Source: Pseudoalteromonas prydzensis (GTDB taxonomy: Bacteria; Pseudomonadota; Gammaproteobacteria; Enterobacterales; Alteromonadaceae). From it: DNA of 64,000 nucleotides. Where the stretch lies: NCBI RefSeq assembly GCF_001661495.1, contig NZ_BDDT01000004.1, forward strand, positions 186,001 through 250,000. Reading direction: 5' to 3'. The position numbers were made by a program, and so were the translations under genes. This document shows positions 45,208 to 54,989 of this stretch, piece after piece (within the stretch, counting starts at the first letter, position 1; each line of letters starts with the position of its first letter). The notes below the pieces were generated by a model. That model saw only the letters and a program-made list of their open reading frames with translations. It had not been told where the DNA came from and searched no databases.

Positions 45208-46756
45208 AGTCGATACACTATGTGGCTTGGGTCACTTTATGCGTTGTAAATGGCTCGCGTTAGAGTTGCAATGCTTAGGTGAAGAGGTTGTTTTTTTAGT
45301 CGATACACAATTGTCGGATCATTTAACTAAAGAACTCGGAAATATACATTTATTACCCTATGCAAAAACACAGATAGAAGATGCGGCAAACTGTGTTCAG
45401 CTTTTCAACGAGCAACAACTCATAATTGATAAGTTACTTATTGATAGCTATCGTTTTGATATTGAATGGGAATCAGAGATGGCAAAACATGTGCCATCGA
45501 TTATTGCGGTTGATGATCTTGAAAGGGAGCATTTAGCAGAGCTGGTTATCGATAGTAAATGGAATGCTGAAGAGACTTCATCACGCTATCAAAGTACTGC
45601 ACTTGAATCACAAAACTTTTTACTTGGTCCTGATTTTTCGATGTTGTCTATGGCTTATCGAAACTGCGCGCAAACAGAACGCTCAAATAAAGAGCTTATG
45701 TTTTCTCTTGGTGGTGGTGGCGACTGGGAAAAGCTTATTGGAATTATCCAGTTAATTCTTGAAACAGCGCCTGAATATAAAGTTAATCTAATTATAGGCC
45801 CTAATGCTACATCGGTTACTCAGCTACATGAGTTAGCTTTAGGTAACTCACAATTAAATTTAATTGAAGCGCCTAGTTGTTTAGCCAAATACTATAAAAG
45901 TTGCACTTTGTTTATTGGCGCTTTAGGCACATCCTTGTATGAGCTGGCCGCGACTAAAACCCCTGCGTTAACGTTCTCGATTGCAAAGAGTCAAGAAAAT
46001 CAACTAGCTGCGTTAGATGATTTGGGGCATTATTTCCATATCGCAAACTTAATAGACTATCCGCCAGAACAGGTTTTAAAGCTAATTTTGGCAATGCTAC
46101 AAAATATAGATCGCATCCACCTAATGCGTGAAAATGTTGCTGTAAAAATTGATGGTGAAGGTGCAAGTCGTGTTGCAAAGTTAATTGCTTCTGAGCTTAC
46201 TTCTAGCCAAATTACTCAAGCCAATAGCAATCTAATTGAAAGCCAGCATCAGTATTTAACCGACACTATCACGTTAAGACGAGTGGTTGATCAAGACATA
46301 AACCGCTATTTGGCAGCGAGAAACTTACCTAACAATGCTTGGCGAATGACGATTACAAAAGATATTGATCAACTTGATCATTATTGTTGGTGGTTTGCTA
46401 ATCGTCGCGACTCTTATGTTATGGAAGTCAAAGGCAAGCCGTTACTTTATGTTTGGCATCAATTATATAAAATAGAACAGCAAAATTATTTGATTGGTGG
46501 CTGGTTTGCAGCAAGTGACGATGTCAATTTTGCCCATGCTCAACTAGTATTAGATTGGCAACTAAAAGAGACTGAGCAAACATACCCAGATGCAATGTGG
46601 GTAGCGGTTATTAATAAAGAAAATAAGTTTGTAAATTTGCTTAATCAGCGAGCAGGATTTAAATCCATTGAAAAGGATGCGAAGAAAATGGCAGTGACTA
46701 AACATTTATTTCCATATGCTTCGATTGATGATTTTAACTTTGTAGGAAAAGGGTGA
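45194..46756 (+). CDS. pseG: PseG UDP-sugar hydrolase fused to a C-terminal GNAT-like domain
   Basis: The N-terminal part (about residues 1-335) is PseG, which removes UDP from UDP-2,4-diacetamido-2,4,6-trideoxy-altrose. It has GLGHFMRC with the catalytic-type His14, LLIDSY, IIAVDDLERE, LMFSLGGGGDWEKLIGII and LFIGALGTSLYELAATKTPAL, a GT-B-like fold. About 350-515 is a GNAT-like domain (ITLRRVVDQDINRYLAARN..., VAVINKENKFVNLLNQRAGFKSI). Stand-alone PseG is about 275-370 residues; the fusion (520) resembles joined PseG-PseH forms. If the C-terminal domain acylates, it could act with the adjacent carrier protein. A GTG gene for the ligase follows after 4 bp. Confidence 0.9.
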   Translation: MIAIRVDTLCGLGHFMRCKWLALELQCLGEEVVFLVDTQLSDHLTKELGNIHLLPYAKTQIEDAANCVQLFNEQQLIIDKLLIDSYRFDIEWESEMAKHVPSIIAVDDLEREHLAELVIDSKWNAEETSSRYQSTALESQNFLLGPDFSMLSMAYRNCAQTERSNKELMFSLGGGGDWEKLIGIIQLILETAPEYKVNLIIGPNATSVTQLHELALGNSQLNLIEAPSCLAKYYKSCTLFIGALGTSLYELAATKTPALTFSIAKSQENQLAALDDLGHYFHIANLIDYPPEQVLKLILAMLQNIDRIHLMRENVAVKIDGEGASRVAKLIASELTSSQITQANSNLIESQHQYLTDTITLRRVVDQDINRYLAARNLPNNAWRMTITKDIDQLDHYCWWFANRRDSYVMEVKGKPLLYVWHQLYKIEQQNYLIGGWFAASDDVNFAHAQLVLDWQLKETEQTYPDAMWVAVINKENKFVNLLNQRAGFKSIEKDAKKMAVTKHLFPYASIDDFNFVGKG

Positions 46757-46760
46757 GTAG

Positions 46761-48269
46761 GTGGATAAAGGTATTTACGAATTATTTGCTACGAATGTCG
46801 CTAACACTCCCACTAAGATAGCTGTTGTTTATCAACAGCAAAGCGTAACGTATGATGAATTAAATCAGCAAGTTATTAAGCTTACTAGCCATTTTTTAAA
46901 ACAAGGTGTTACGCAAGGCCAACGTGTCGCAATATTTGCACCAAACGGTATTGAATTTATCGTTTCGCTACTGGCAATCGCTAAATTAGGTTTAGCCGCA
47001 GTACCGTTACCTGTTAGCTTAAAAGGCCTTGCTCTGACCGTTGCTCTTAAGAAAACCCCCGTTGCTAAGGTGATTGCTTGGCCAACCATTAGCAAGTCAC
47101 TTCTTGCAGATAATCTTATTGAAGCTGAAAATTTAATTACATTAGGTCAAAGTGTTGCTAATGAAACAAATTGGCTTTGTGTTCAACAAGCTGAAGCAGA
47201 ATGCTTTTTTACTGATGCGATTGATACGCAATCACCTTACATATTAACCATGACTTCCGGTTCAACAGGTCAACCAAAGCCAATAGTTTTAAGCCAAGCA
47301 TGTAAAGTAAATAGAGCATTTGATGCGACCATAAATTACTACGGATTAACGTCCGATGACGTTATTCTCGTAGCGACTCCTATGTACCACTCACTAGCTC
47401 AGCGCGGTGTGTTAATGCCTTTGATGCTTGGTGCGACAACGGTTGTATTACCAAAGTTTAATTTGAAGTTATGGCTACAAGCAATTGAGCAGCATAAAGT
47501 GAGTTTTCTATTTGCAGTTTCATCTCAATTAGTTAGCTTAATTCAAAATGGTGTTGAAGGGCATGACTTGAGCTCTTTACGCTGCCTAGTATCCTCTTCG
47601 GCTGTATTAGATAAAGAGAGTAAACAAAGCTTACTTACTTTGTTAAGTTGCCGCTTACACGAGTGTTACGGTGCTTCTGAGGTAGGCGTTGTGACTGATT
47701 TCGCTGTATCAGAACACCCTGAATTGAGCGGTAGTGTTGGCAAAGCTTTACCATTTGTAACTGTAAAAATTACCGATGAGCATGGCCAAGAGTTAGCTGC
47801 AACTGAAGTTGGAGAAATTTGTTGTAAAACAACAACAGGGTTTAGCGGATATCATAAATTACCGGAAAAAACGCGAGAAGCTTATTTCCTTGGGGACTTT
47901 TTCAAAACGGGTGATTTAGGTTACCTTGATGAGCAAGGCTATTTATATTATGTCGGCCGTAAAAAAGAGTTGATCTCGAGCGGTGGAATCAATGTTTACC
48001 CTCAAGATATTGAAGCCGTAATAAAAATGCATCCAGACATCGAAGATTGCGTCGCTTTTTCAATTCCAGACCCTCAGTTTGGTGAGGTAATAAAAGTTGT
48101 TTATACGGCGCTCTCGTCGTCAGTAAATGAAACAGAATTAAAGAAACTGTGTTTACAGCAATTGACCGATTATCAACAGCCTAGAGTGTTAGAGCAGATT
48201 GATAGTTTTGAAAGAAGTAGTTTAGGCAAAATTCTTCGTCAGTTGGTTAAAGAAAAATATTTACAATAG
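46761..48269 (+). CDS. Class I acyl-adenylating ligase (AMP-binding family)
   Basis: Activates a carboxylic acid as acyl-AMP and passes it to CoA or a carrier protein. The ANL-family motifs are all present: TMTSGSTGQPK (residues 163-173), ATPMYHSLAQRG, YGASEVG, TGDLGYLDEQGYLYYVGRKKELISSGG (read in parts) and the C-terminal catalytic Lys490 in SSLGKILR. It is 502 residues with a GTG start and the C-terminal domain intact. Beside the carrier protein it probably loads it. The acid is unknown. The gene is 4 bp after the pseG fusion. Confidence 0.88.
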   Translation: MDKGIYELFATNVANTPTKIAVVYQQQSVTYDELNQQVIKLTSHFLKQGVTQGQRVAIFAPNGIEFIVSLLAIAKLGLAAVPLPVSLKGLALTVALKKTPVAKVIAWPTISKSLLADNLIEAENLITLGQSVANETNWLCVQQAEAECFFTDAIDTQSPYILTMTSGSTGQPKPIVLSQACKVNRAFDATINYYGLTSDDVILVATPMYHSLAQRGVLMPLMLGATTVVLPKFNLKLWLQAIEQHKVSFLFAVSSQLVSLIQNGVEGHDLSSLRCLVSSSAVLDKESKQSLLTLLSCRLHECYGASEVGVVTDFAVSEHPELSGSVGKALPFVTVKITDEHGQELAATEVGEICCKTTTGFSGYHKLPEKTREAYFLGDFFKTGDLGYLDEQGYLYYVGRKKELISSGGINVYPQDIEAVIKMHPDIEDCVAFSIPDPQFGEVIKVVYTALSSSVNETELKKLCLQQLTDYQQPRVLEQIDSFERSSLGKILRQLVKEKYLQ

Positions 48270-48372
48270 CCTAGTGCATAGCGAATTCTTTTAAGCCGAA
48301 GCTTATATTTGAATTAAGTACTTATATCGATTCTGGCAGGATAATAATTTTAAATGAGATGGATGGAATTTT

Positions 48373-49437
48373 ATGAACGCAAATTTTCTACAAAAGTATT
48401 TTGAGAAGAGTACAAGACGTTATATTTTCGGAGCCACCTCTGAAGCTGAAGTATTAATAGAGCTCCATAAGATTAATGACCTAGAAGTTATTGCAGTTAT
48501 AGATAACTTTTATCAGCAAGAGTTTTTTGCGGGTCTGCCTTGTATCAAACTAAATCAAGTTCCCGAAGATGCTTTCATTGTCTCAGCTGTAACAAATAGT
48601 AGACCTGTGGACGTAAATTATTTACTTGTAAAGCACAAATTGAATTACTGCGACTATTTCTATTTCTATCGCAACTCTGGCTTTGAATGCCCCAAAATAG
48701 AGTTTTGGGAAGGTGCTGTTAGTCATTGGGAAAGCAATCAAGAACATTACAATGAGGTTAAAAGTTGGTTTGAAGATGATTGCTCTGTAAATACTTTTGA
48801 GTCAGTAGTTAATTTTCGCAATAAATATGACTTAAGCTTTATGAGCGAATTTAAGTTTGATATTACAAATATGTATATCGAACCTTTCATAATTCCATTT
48901 GGGGAGCAGAGCGTATTTTTTGATTTAGGTGCTTTTGATGGTAGTGATTCAGAGCGATTTTTAAGGAACTGTCCATCGGGAAAGGCATACCTTTTTGAAC
49001 CTATACCGAGTCAAACTGCAATCCTTAAAACAAAGTACCAACACAACAAAGCTATTCAGGTCGTTCCGGTTGCTGTGGGAAGTATAAATAAGACTGTCAA
49101 TTTTTCATTATCAGGAACATCTTCAAAAGTTGTTGAACCAGGCCAAAATGAAGATGTAATTTCAGTAAAACAAATTAGCATCGATGATTTTTGCATTGAA
49201 AATAAAATCTCGCCTAATTATGTGAAAATGGATGTTGAAGGTGTTGAATTAGATGTGCTTCATGGTATGGAAAATACTATTTTAAGATATAAGCCTAAGT
49301 TGGCAATTAGTGTTTATCATCGGGCAGAACATTTGATATCAGTTCCACAGTACTTGAAAAAGTTATGCCCTGAATACAAGTTCTATTTGAGACATTACAC
49401 CCAAGGCTATAGTGAAACAGTTCTATTTGCTGTGTAG
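48373..49437 (+). CDS. FkbM-family methyltransferase with N-terminal Rossmann-like domain (copy 1)
   Basis: SAM-dependent methyltransferase, probably O-methylating the nonulosonic acid or its acyl group. Residues about 15-100 form a nucleotide-sugar-binding type Rossmann domain (RRYIFGATSEAEVLIELHKI). About 170-350 is the FkbM domain with motif I VFFDLGAFDGSD (181-192), LFEPIPSQT, YVKMDVEGVELDVLHG and LAISVYHRAEHL. Its layout matches the opposite-strand copy, from which it is separated by 3 bp end to end. It follows a 103-bp gap and so may have its own promoter. Confidence 0.88.
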   Translation: MNANFLQKYFEKSTRRYIFGATSEAEVLIELHKINDLEVIAVIDNFYQQEFFAGLPCIKLNQVPEDAFIVSAVTNSRPVDVNYLLVKHKLNYCDYFYFYRNSGFECPKIEFWEGAVSHWESNQEHYNEVKSWFEDDCSVNTFESVVNFRNKYDLSFMSEFKFDITNMYIEPFIIPFGEQSVFFDLGAFDGSDSERFLRNCPSGKAYLFEPIPSQTAILKTKYQHNKAIQVVPVAVGSINKTVNFSLSGTSSKVVEPGQNEDVISVKQISIDDFCIENKISPNYVKMDVEGVELDVLHGMENTILRYKPKLAISVYHRAEHLISVPQYLKKLCPEYKFYLRHYTQGYSETVLFAV

Positions 49438-49440
49438 TAA

Positions 49441-50526
49441 TTATGTTTTTGGAATTGCGTATAATATTATTTCCAAACCAAAATCCCCATGACAATGAAG
49501 TTTGTACTCATAATTAGGATTGTAGCTTTCTATTTGTTGAGCTATTTGCCAAAGGTGCTCAGGTTCATGATAGACGGAAATAGCGAGTAGGGGAGATTGG
49601 TGTGTTATGATTTCTTTCGCTCCCTTTAAGGCTTGAGGCTCTGCGCCCTCGATATCCATTTTAATAAAATTAACCGCAGAGGCTATGCTGGTATCATCCA
49701 GCGCTATAACAGGCAGAAGTTGATTGTTCTCTGTGATTTGCTGCGAGTCAGCAAACTTGCCTTGTGAAAGGTCTGCACTGAAGCTCAGTATCGTATTTTC
49801 TTCCCATACACCACAAGGAAATAAATAAGTCTTAATACCTTGAGAGACTAATTCTTTCGCTGTTTTGTTTAATAAGTGGAAGTTCTTTGGATCAGGCTCA
49901 AAACACTGCATTGTGTTTAACTGTATATCTGCTTCTTTTAATACTTGTGCTGCACTTGCAAGTGTATCGCCGATATATGAACCGCAATCAATAAAATTAA
50001 TCCCATTTTTCCAAAGAGGAAGTTTCAGTAACCAAGGTGGAAAGTATTGGATTTGCCAGTCATTTTCAACATAGCTTTCGCTTGAGGGTGAGCTGCGAAA
50101 TGCGATGATATCATCAAGACACTTTTTGCTCTCATTATCGCTTAGCCTTCCTTTAAGCCAAGCTAACTGTTCTTTGTCGTTCTCAGTGCTAGAGATTAGT
50201 TTTGTTCGGAAATCTTTTGAAATAAAACGTTCTAAAACGTATGGATAGCTATTAATAATTTCATTCATGTTTAGGCATTCTTGAACACCGATTCCGAGTA
50301 GTTCCTGCTTAATAGCTTCACTTGTACAAGATACCGATACAAGCATGGTTACATTTTTATTGGCAATATTGTCAGGTTTGTAAATTGGACAGCCTTGGTA
50401 CTCAGTTTCTTGCGTGTATAAATCGACAAAAAATTCTATTTTAATTCCATGCTCTGAAAGTGCATGATAGATTTTTTGCCCATTACCACCGGCGCCATAG
50501 ATTGCTATAGGAAGGTTATTCATCAT
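49441..50526 (-). CDS. FkbM-family methyltransferase with N-terminal Rossmann-like domain (copy 2)
   Basis: Second methyltransferase of the same two-domain plan: a Rossmann-type N-terminus with IAIYGAGGNGQKIYHAL (G-rich loop 11-16), then an FkbM domain with NFIDCGSYIGDTLA (177-190), CFEPDPKNFHLL, FIKMDIEGAEPQALKGA and LAISVYHEPEHLW. It is 361 residues. It is the last gene of the leftward pse arm, 3 bp after the oxidoreductase gene. The G-rich loop is better preserved than in copy 1, which may point to a different ligand. The start is the first of two adjacent ATGs, after GAGG. Confidence 0.88.
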   Translation of the reverse strand: MMNNLPIAIYGAGGNGQKIYHALSEHGIKIEFFVDLYTQETEYQGCPIYKPDNIANKNVTMLVSVSCTSEAIKQELLGIGVQECLNMNEIINSYPYVLERFISKDFRTKLISSTENDKEQLAWLKGRLSDNESKKCLDDIIAFRSSPSSESYVENDWQIQYFPPWLLKLPLWKNGINFIDCGSYIGDTLASAAQVLKEADIQLNTMQCFEPDPKNFHLLNKTAKELVSQGIKTYLFPCGVWEENTILSFSADLSQGKFADSQQITENNQLLPVIALDDTSIASAVNFIKMDIEGAEPQALKGAKEIITHQSPLLAISVYHEPEHLWQIAQQIESYNPNYEYKLHCHGDFGLEIILYAIPKT

Positions 50527-50529
50527 AAT

Positions 50530-51678
50530 CTAATTACCTCTTTTAAGCTTTATCCACTGCGCTGACTCAACTGATTCTTGCGCTGCTTTAAATAAGTTTA
50601 AGCCGTCTTTTGCTTGCTCTAAGCCAAATACATAGTCATTTTTTTTGTCTGTACCAGCTAAGTAACAGCAAAGTTCTTCGTAAATATCTGTATATAAATT
50701 AGAAAAAGCTTCAACAAATCCGGTTGGGTGACCCGGCTTCATTCTGTTATATCTAAATTGGTTAGCATATTCACACTGTCCGGCTCTATCTAAGATTTCT
50801 CTGCGACCGTCATTGTAATTTAACTCTAATTCATCAGGGTTTAGTTGGAACCAACGAGCGCTTCCTTTGTCACCGTATATTCTGATTTGAAGTCCATTAC
50901 GGTGGCCAATAGCTGTTTTTGACATCCACATACTACCTTTTACGTTATTTGGGTAGTTCAGCAACATATTTACATCATCAATTAAATTTGGGTATTGAGA
51001 ATGGTTAGTAAATTGTGCGATTGTTTCTGTTGGCTCCATTTCAAGTAAGTATGTTGATAGGTGGTGTAAATGCACTCCTAAATCCAAGCAGATGGTTGGC
51101 ACTTCAAAATCTTTTAAACGCCATGCTTGTGGCATCGATGGTTTACCTGCAATATCTGGCGGCCTTCTGAATCCTTCTTGTGGCATTTCAAGGTGAATTT
51201 TTTGGATGGTGCCAAGAGCACCTTGCTTTACCAGGTGCTTCAACTCTCTCACCATCGCATAACCACTGTAGTTGTATGTAACGGCTAGAAAGTGTTTATT
51301 TTTATCGTAGCAGGCTTCAATTTCAGCGACTTCAGCAGGGCCAGTAACAAGGGCTTTTTCGCAAATTATAGGCAAATTCGCCTTCAGAAGCTTGGTTATT
51401 ACTTCAATATGGTGAGGTGTTGGTGTCAGTATAACGAATGCATCAACATGGTCTTTCTCGTGCTCTACAAGCTCTTGCCAATTGTTGTATAAATGCTTTT
51501 CTGAAACTCCCCATCTCTGCGCTGTTGCACTATTTTCATCGGGATTTCTTGAAAAGGCACCTGCAATAACTGCAAACTTGTTATCGAGTTGACTTGCGGC
51601 GAAGTGAACATAGCCTACAGCTGAGTTATTGCCACCGCCAATAAAGGCAAGTTTTAATTGTTTATTGTTGTCATTCAT
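50530..51678 (-). CDS. Gfo/Idh/MocA-family oxidoreductase
   Basis: NAD(P)-dependent sugar dehydrogenase family; acts on a nucleotide sugar or free sugar ring. The N-terminal Rossmann fold has LAFIGGGNNSAVGYVHF, and the family's EKP motif reads EKA (Glu107-Lys108-Ala109), so the lysine is kept and the proline is not. LDLGVHLHHLSTYLL supplies the His/Asp active-site region. I start at ATG 51678 (382 residues), after AAGGCAG; an in-frame TTG at 51717 is further upstream. Standard pseudaminic acid synthesis has no such step, so it probably makes a ring variant or a side-chain change. Confidence 0.85.
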   Translation of the reverse strand: MNDNNKQLKLAFIGGGNNSAVGYVHFAASQLDNKFAVIAGAFSRNPDENSATAQRWGVSEKHLYNNWQELVEHEKDHVDAFVILTPTPHHIEVITKLLKANLPIICEKALVTGPAEVAEIEACYDKNKHFLAVTYNYSGYAMVRELKHLVKQGALGTIQKIHLEMPQEGFRRPPDIAGKPSMPQAWRLKDFEVPTICLDLGVHLHHLSTYLLEMEPTETIAQFTNHSQYPNLIDDVNMLLNYPNNVKGSMWMSKTAIGHRNGLQIRIYGDKGSARWFQLNPDELELNYNDGRREILDRAGQCEYANQFRYNRMKPGHPTGFVEAFSNLYTDIYEELCCYLAGTDKKNDYVFGLEQAKDGLNLFKAAQESVESAQWIKLKRGN

Positions 51679-51738
51679 ATATATCTGCCTTTTTTGATCA
51701 TAGCCATTTATCGGCAATCAATCATTTTTCTAAACTAT

Positions 51739-52623
51739 TTATAGTTGCCAATTTGCTGGATTGGTGAGTCTTGGATCATTAACAGTCATTTCTTTGAGCA
51801 CTTCGTGAGAGATTTGGATGCTGCCCTGATAGGCTTCTAAAATTTGCTCTAACTCTGACTCTGTATTCACCCCGACAACAACTTTATCTATCTCATCTTC
51901 TTTTAAAGCATATGCAAGGCTAAGTGTTAGTGCCGACACATCAAGATGCTGCGCTAACTGATGAAATGATAATAAATGTTGCTTCCAAGGTTTAAAGTAA
52001 CTAGCTAACTCATTGATGGGCATTAATAACAAGCCCTGTAAAAAACAAGATCTAGCGTGCACTTGTGTCTTGTTTTTACTTAGTAATGAAAGAGCACCAG
52101 TGTACTTAAAGTATGTATCAAATGCATTATAAGGTATTTGCACAAGGTTAATTTCACTTAGTTGCTTGAAGCTTTCGAGCTCCGCACCGGAATACAAAGA
52201 AACACCTTTACTCGCTAATTGATTTTCTAATTGTCGTTGTTTTAAACACGCTAAAACGGGCGCTACGCCTTGTTTCTCAATGTCGCTTGCTTGGTGAAAT
52301 AGGATTGCGCTTAGCTTTTGAGTTTTAAAATCTGAAAAACATTGGTCAATTAACGCAATGTAATGGTCTGCGTCCTGATTAGAAAATTGCTCTTTTTGTA
52401 GAGGAGGTAACTTAGTAACTAAGTTAAAGCTGTCATTAATCGAAGGGTAGGATGCCAATACTTGGTGACTCTCACCGTAACCGAGCGCTGTATCTAAGGT
52501 CGTAATGCCAGCGTCTTTTGCAATATCTAAAATGGCATGGGCCTTGGCAATGCTTGGTTGACCAAGCTTATTACTGACACCGTAGTTTAAGCCAAATTGC
52601 ACTGTGCCTAAAGCGAGCTTCAT
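51739..52623 (-). CDS. Aldo/keto reductase
   Basis: NADPH-dependent reductase of the AKR fold, 294 residues. The tetrad is present as Asp44 and Tyr49 in TLDTALGYGESH, Lys71 in VTKLPP and His110 in ILFHQAS. ALGTVQFGLNYGVSNKLGQP at the start is characteristic of the branch often found in nonulosonic acid and lipopolysaccharide sugar clusters. It overlaps pseC by 4 bases (ATGA). Like the Gfo/Idh gene it is extra to the core pseudaminic acid route and may reduce a keto-sugar or keto-acyl intermediate. Confidence 0.9.
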   Translation of the reverse strand: MKLALGTVQFGLNYGVSNKLGQPSIAKAHAILDIAKDAGITTLDTALGYGESHQVLASYPSINDSFNLVTKLPPLQKEQFSNQDADHYIALIDQCFSDFKTQKLSAILFHQASDIEKQGVAPVLACLKQRQLENQLASKGVSLYSGAELESFKQLSEINLVQIPYNAFDTYFKYTGALSLLSKNKTQVHARSCFLQGLLLMPINELASYFKPWKQHLLSFHQLAQHLDVSALTLSLAYALKEDEIDKVVVGVNTESELEQILEAYQGSIQISHEVLKEMTVNDPRLTNPANWQL

Positions 52624-53783
52624 ACTAAACCAATCAATGTATTAATAACAAATTGCTGCTCGTCTGCTGTCATAGTTGGATGCAGAGGAATAGTAACCGC
52701 CTGTTTGTAGTATGCTTCCGCATTAGGAAAATCACCGTCCGAAAAGCCTAAAGCCTGATAATAAGGCTGTAAATGGATCGGTATATAATGCAAGTGAGCA
52801 ATAATTCCTTGCTCGCGCATGCCTGTAATAACGGACTTGTGTTTTTCTATGTTACATTGCGTTAAACGAACAATATATAAATGATAGCTAGAGTAACAAT
52901 CATCTGATTGTGTTAAATGAGCTACTGTCGAATTTGCAAACGCATGGTTATATGTTGTTGCAATGTCGTTTCGCACTGATACAAAGTTATCTAGCTGCTT
53001 TAACTGACTTAGCCCCAAAGCGGCTTGCATGTCAGTCATTCTATAATTAAAACCCAGTTCTAACTGTTGGTAATACCAAGGGCCGTGGCTCGGCTCAGTC
53101 ATTTCATCGGGATTATTAGTAATGCCATGACTGCGCAAGCGTTTCATGCTTTTATCAAGTACTTCGCAATTTGTGACAGCCATTCCACCTTCAGCGGAAG
53201 TGATTATTTTAACTGGGTGGAAGCTAAACACAGTAATATCAGAATAGTCACAGCTGCCCACTGGCTTGGCTTTATACTTTGCTCCAATGGCATGAGAGGC
53301 ATCTTCAATGACCTTAAAATTATACTCTTTTGCAAGCTCATTTATCGCTGCCATATCACACGATTGCCCTGCTAAATGGACAGGGATAACCACTTTAGGC
53401 AGTTTGTTACGTTTCTTTGCCAATACTAATTTTTTAGCGAGTGCAGTAGCTGCCATGTTGCCGGTTTCTAGGTCAATATCAACAAAGTCGATACTTGCTC
53501 CACAATACAATGCACAGTTACTTGATGCGACAAATGAGATTGGTGAAGTCCATACGATGTCACCTTCACCTACACCCAAAGCAAGACAAGCAATATGTAA
53601 GGCTGAAGTGGCGCTATTGGTTGCACAGGCGTAGTTTACACCGCAATACTTAGCAATGGCACTTTCAAATGCTGGAACAGCAGGCCCTTGCGTTAACCAA
53701 TCAGATTTTAATACATCAACAACCGCATCAATGTCACTTTGTGAAATACTTTGCTTACCGTAAGGAATAACTTTATTTTTCAT
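52620..53783 (-). CDS. pseC: PseC, UDP-4-amino-4,6-dideoxy-altrosamine aminotransferase
   Basis: PLP aminotransferase that adds the 4-amino group to the PseB keto-sugar. The 387-residue DegT/DnrJ-type protein has YGKQSISQSDIDAVVDVLKSDWLTQGPAV at the start, ATNSATSALHIACLALGVG, EDASHAIGA (Asp161 at the cofactor N) and FSFHPVKIITSAEGGM with the Schiff-base Lys192. The HPVK form is typical for PseC. It lies 8 bp after pseB, as in Campylobacter and Helicobacter pathways. Confidence 0.95.
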   Translation of the reverse strand: MKNKVIPYGKQSISQSDIDAVVDVLKSDWLTQGPAVPAFESAIAKYCGVNYACATNSATSALHIACLALGVGEGDIVWTSPISFVASSNCALYCGASIDFVDIDLETGNMAATALAKKLVLAKKRNKLPKVVIPVHLAGQSCDMAAINELAKEYNFKVIEDASHAIGAKYKAKPVGSCDYSDITVFSFHPVKIITSAEGGMAVTNCEVLDKSMKRLRSHGITNNPDEMTEPSHGPWYYQQLELGFNYRMTDMQAALGLSQLKQLDNFVSVRNDIATTYNHAFANSTVAHLTQSDDCYSSYHLYIVRLTQCNIEKHKSVITGMREQGIIAHLHYIPIHLQPYYQALGFSDGDFPNAEAYYKQAVTIPLHPTMTADEQQFVINTLIGLV

Positions 53784-53791
53784 AGTCGTGT

Positions 53792-54823
<1,032 letters not shown>

Positions 54824-54888
54824 TTATAAATACGCATTGTGAGAATTTTGACACATTTCTCAGTAATTTAACTATTAACAAGGTGACT

Positions 54889-54904
54889 AGCAAGCTCAGT
54901 GCCA
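54889..54904 (-). promoter_or_regulatory. Sigma-54 promoter of the pseB arm
   Basis: On the minus strand TGGCACTGAGCTTGCT: TGGCAC and TTGCT with exactly 10 bases between GG and GC. It lies in the 196-bp gap shared with the short flagellin gene, pointing to pseB. Confidence 0.88.
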
Positions 54905-54989
54905 AGTTAATTTAGTTTAAACATGGTACAAAGTACAAAATTTGGCAAATTAAGCTATAATTTAAACAATCAGTGTGTCGGAGCCTGTT

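Noticed and set aside
54933..54961. Sigma-70 promoter before the short flagellin (TACAAA / TATAAT)
   Set aside because: The -10 is good but the -35 is poor; not strong enough to annotate.
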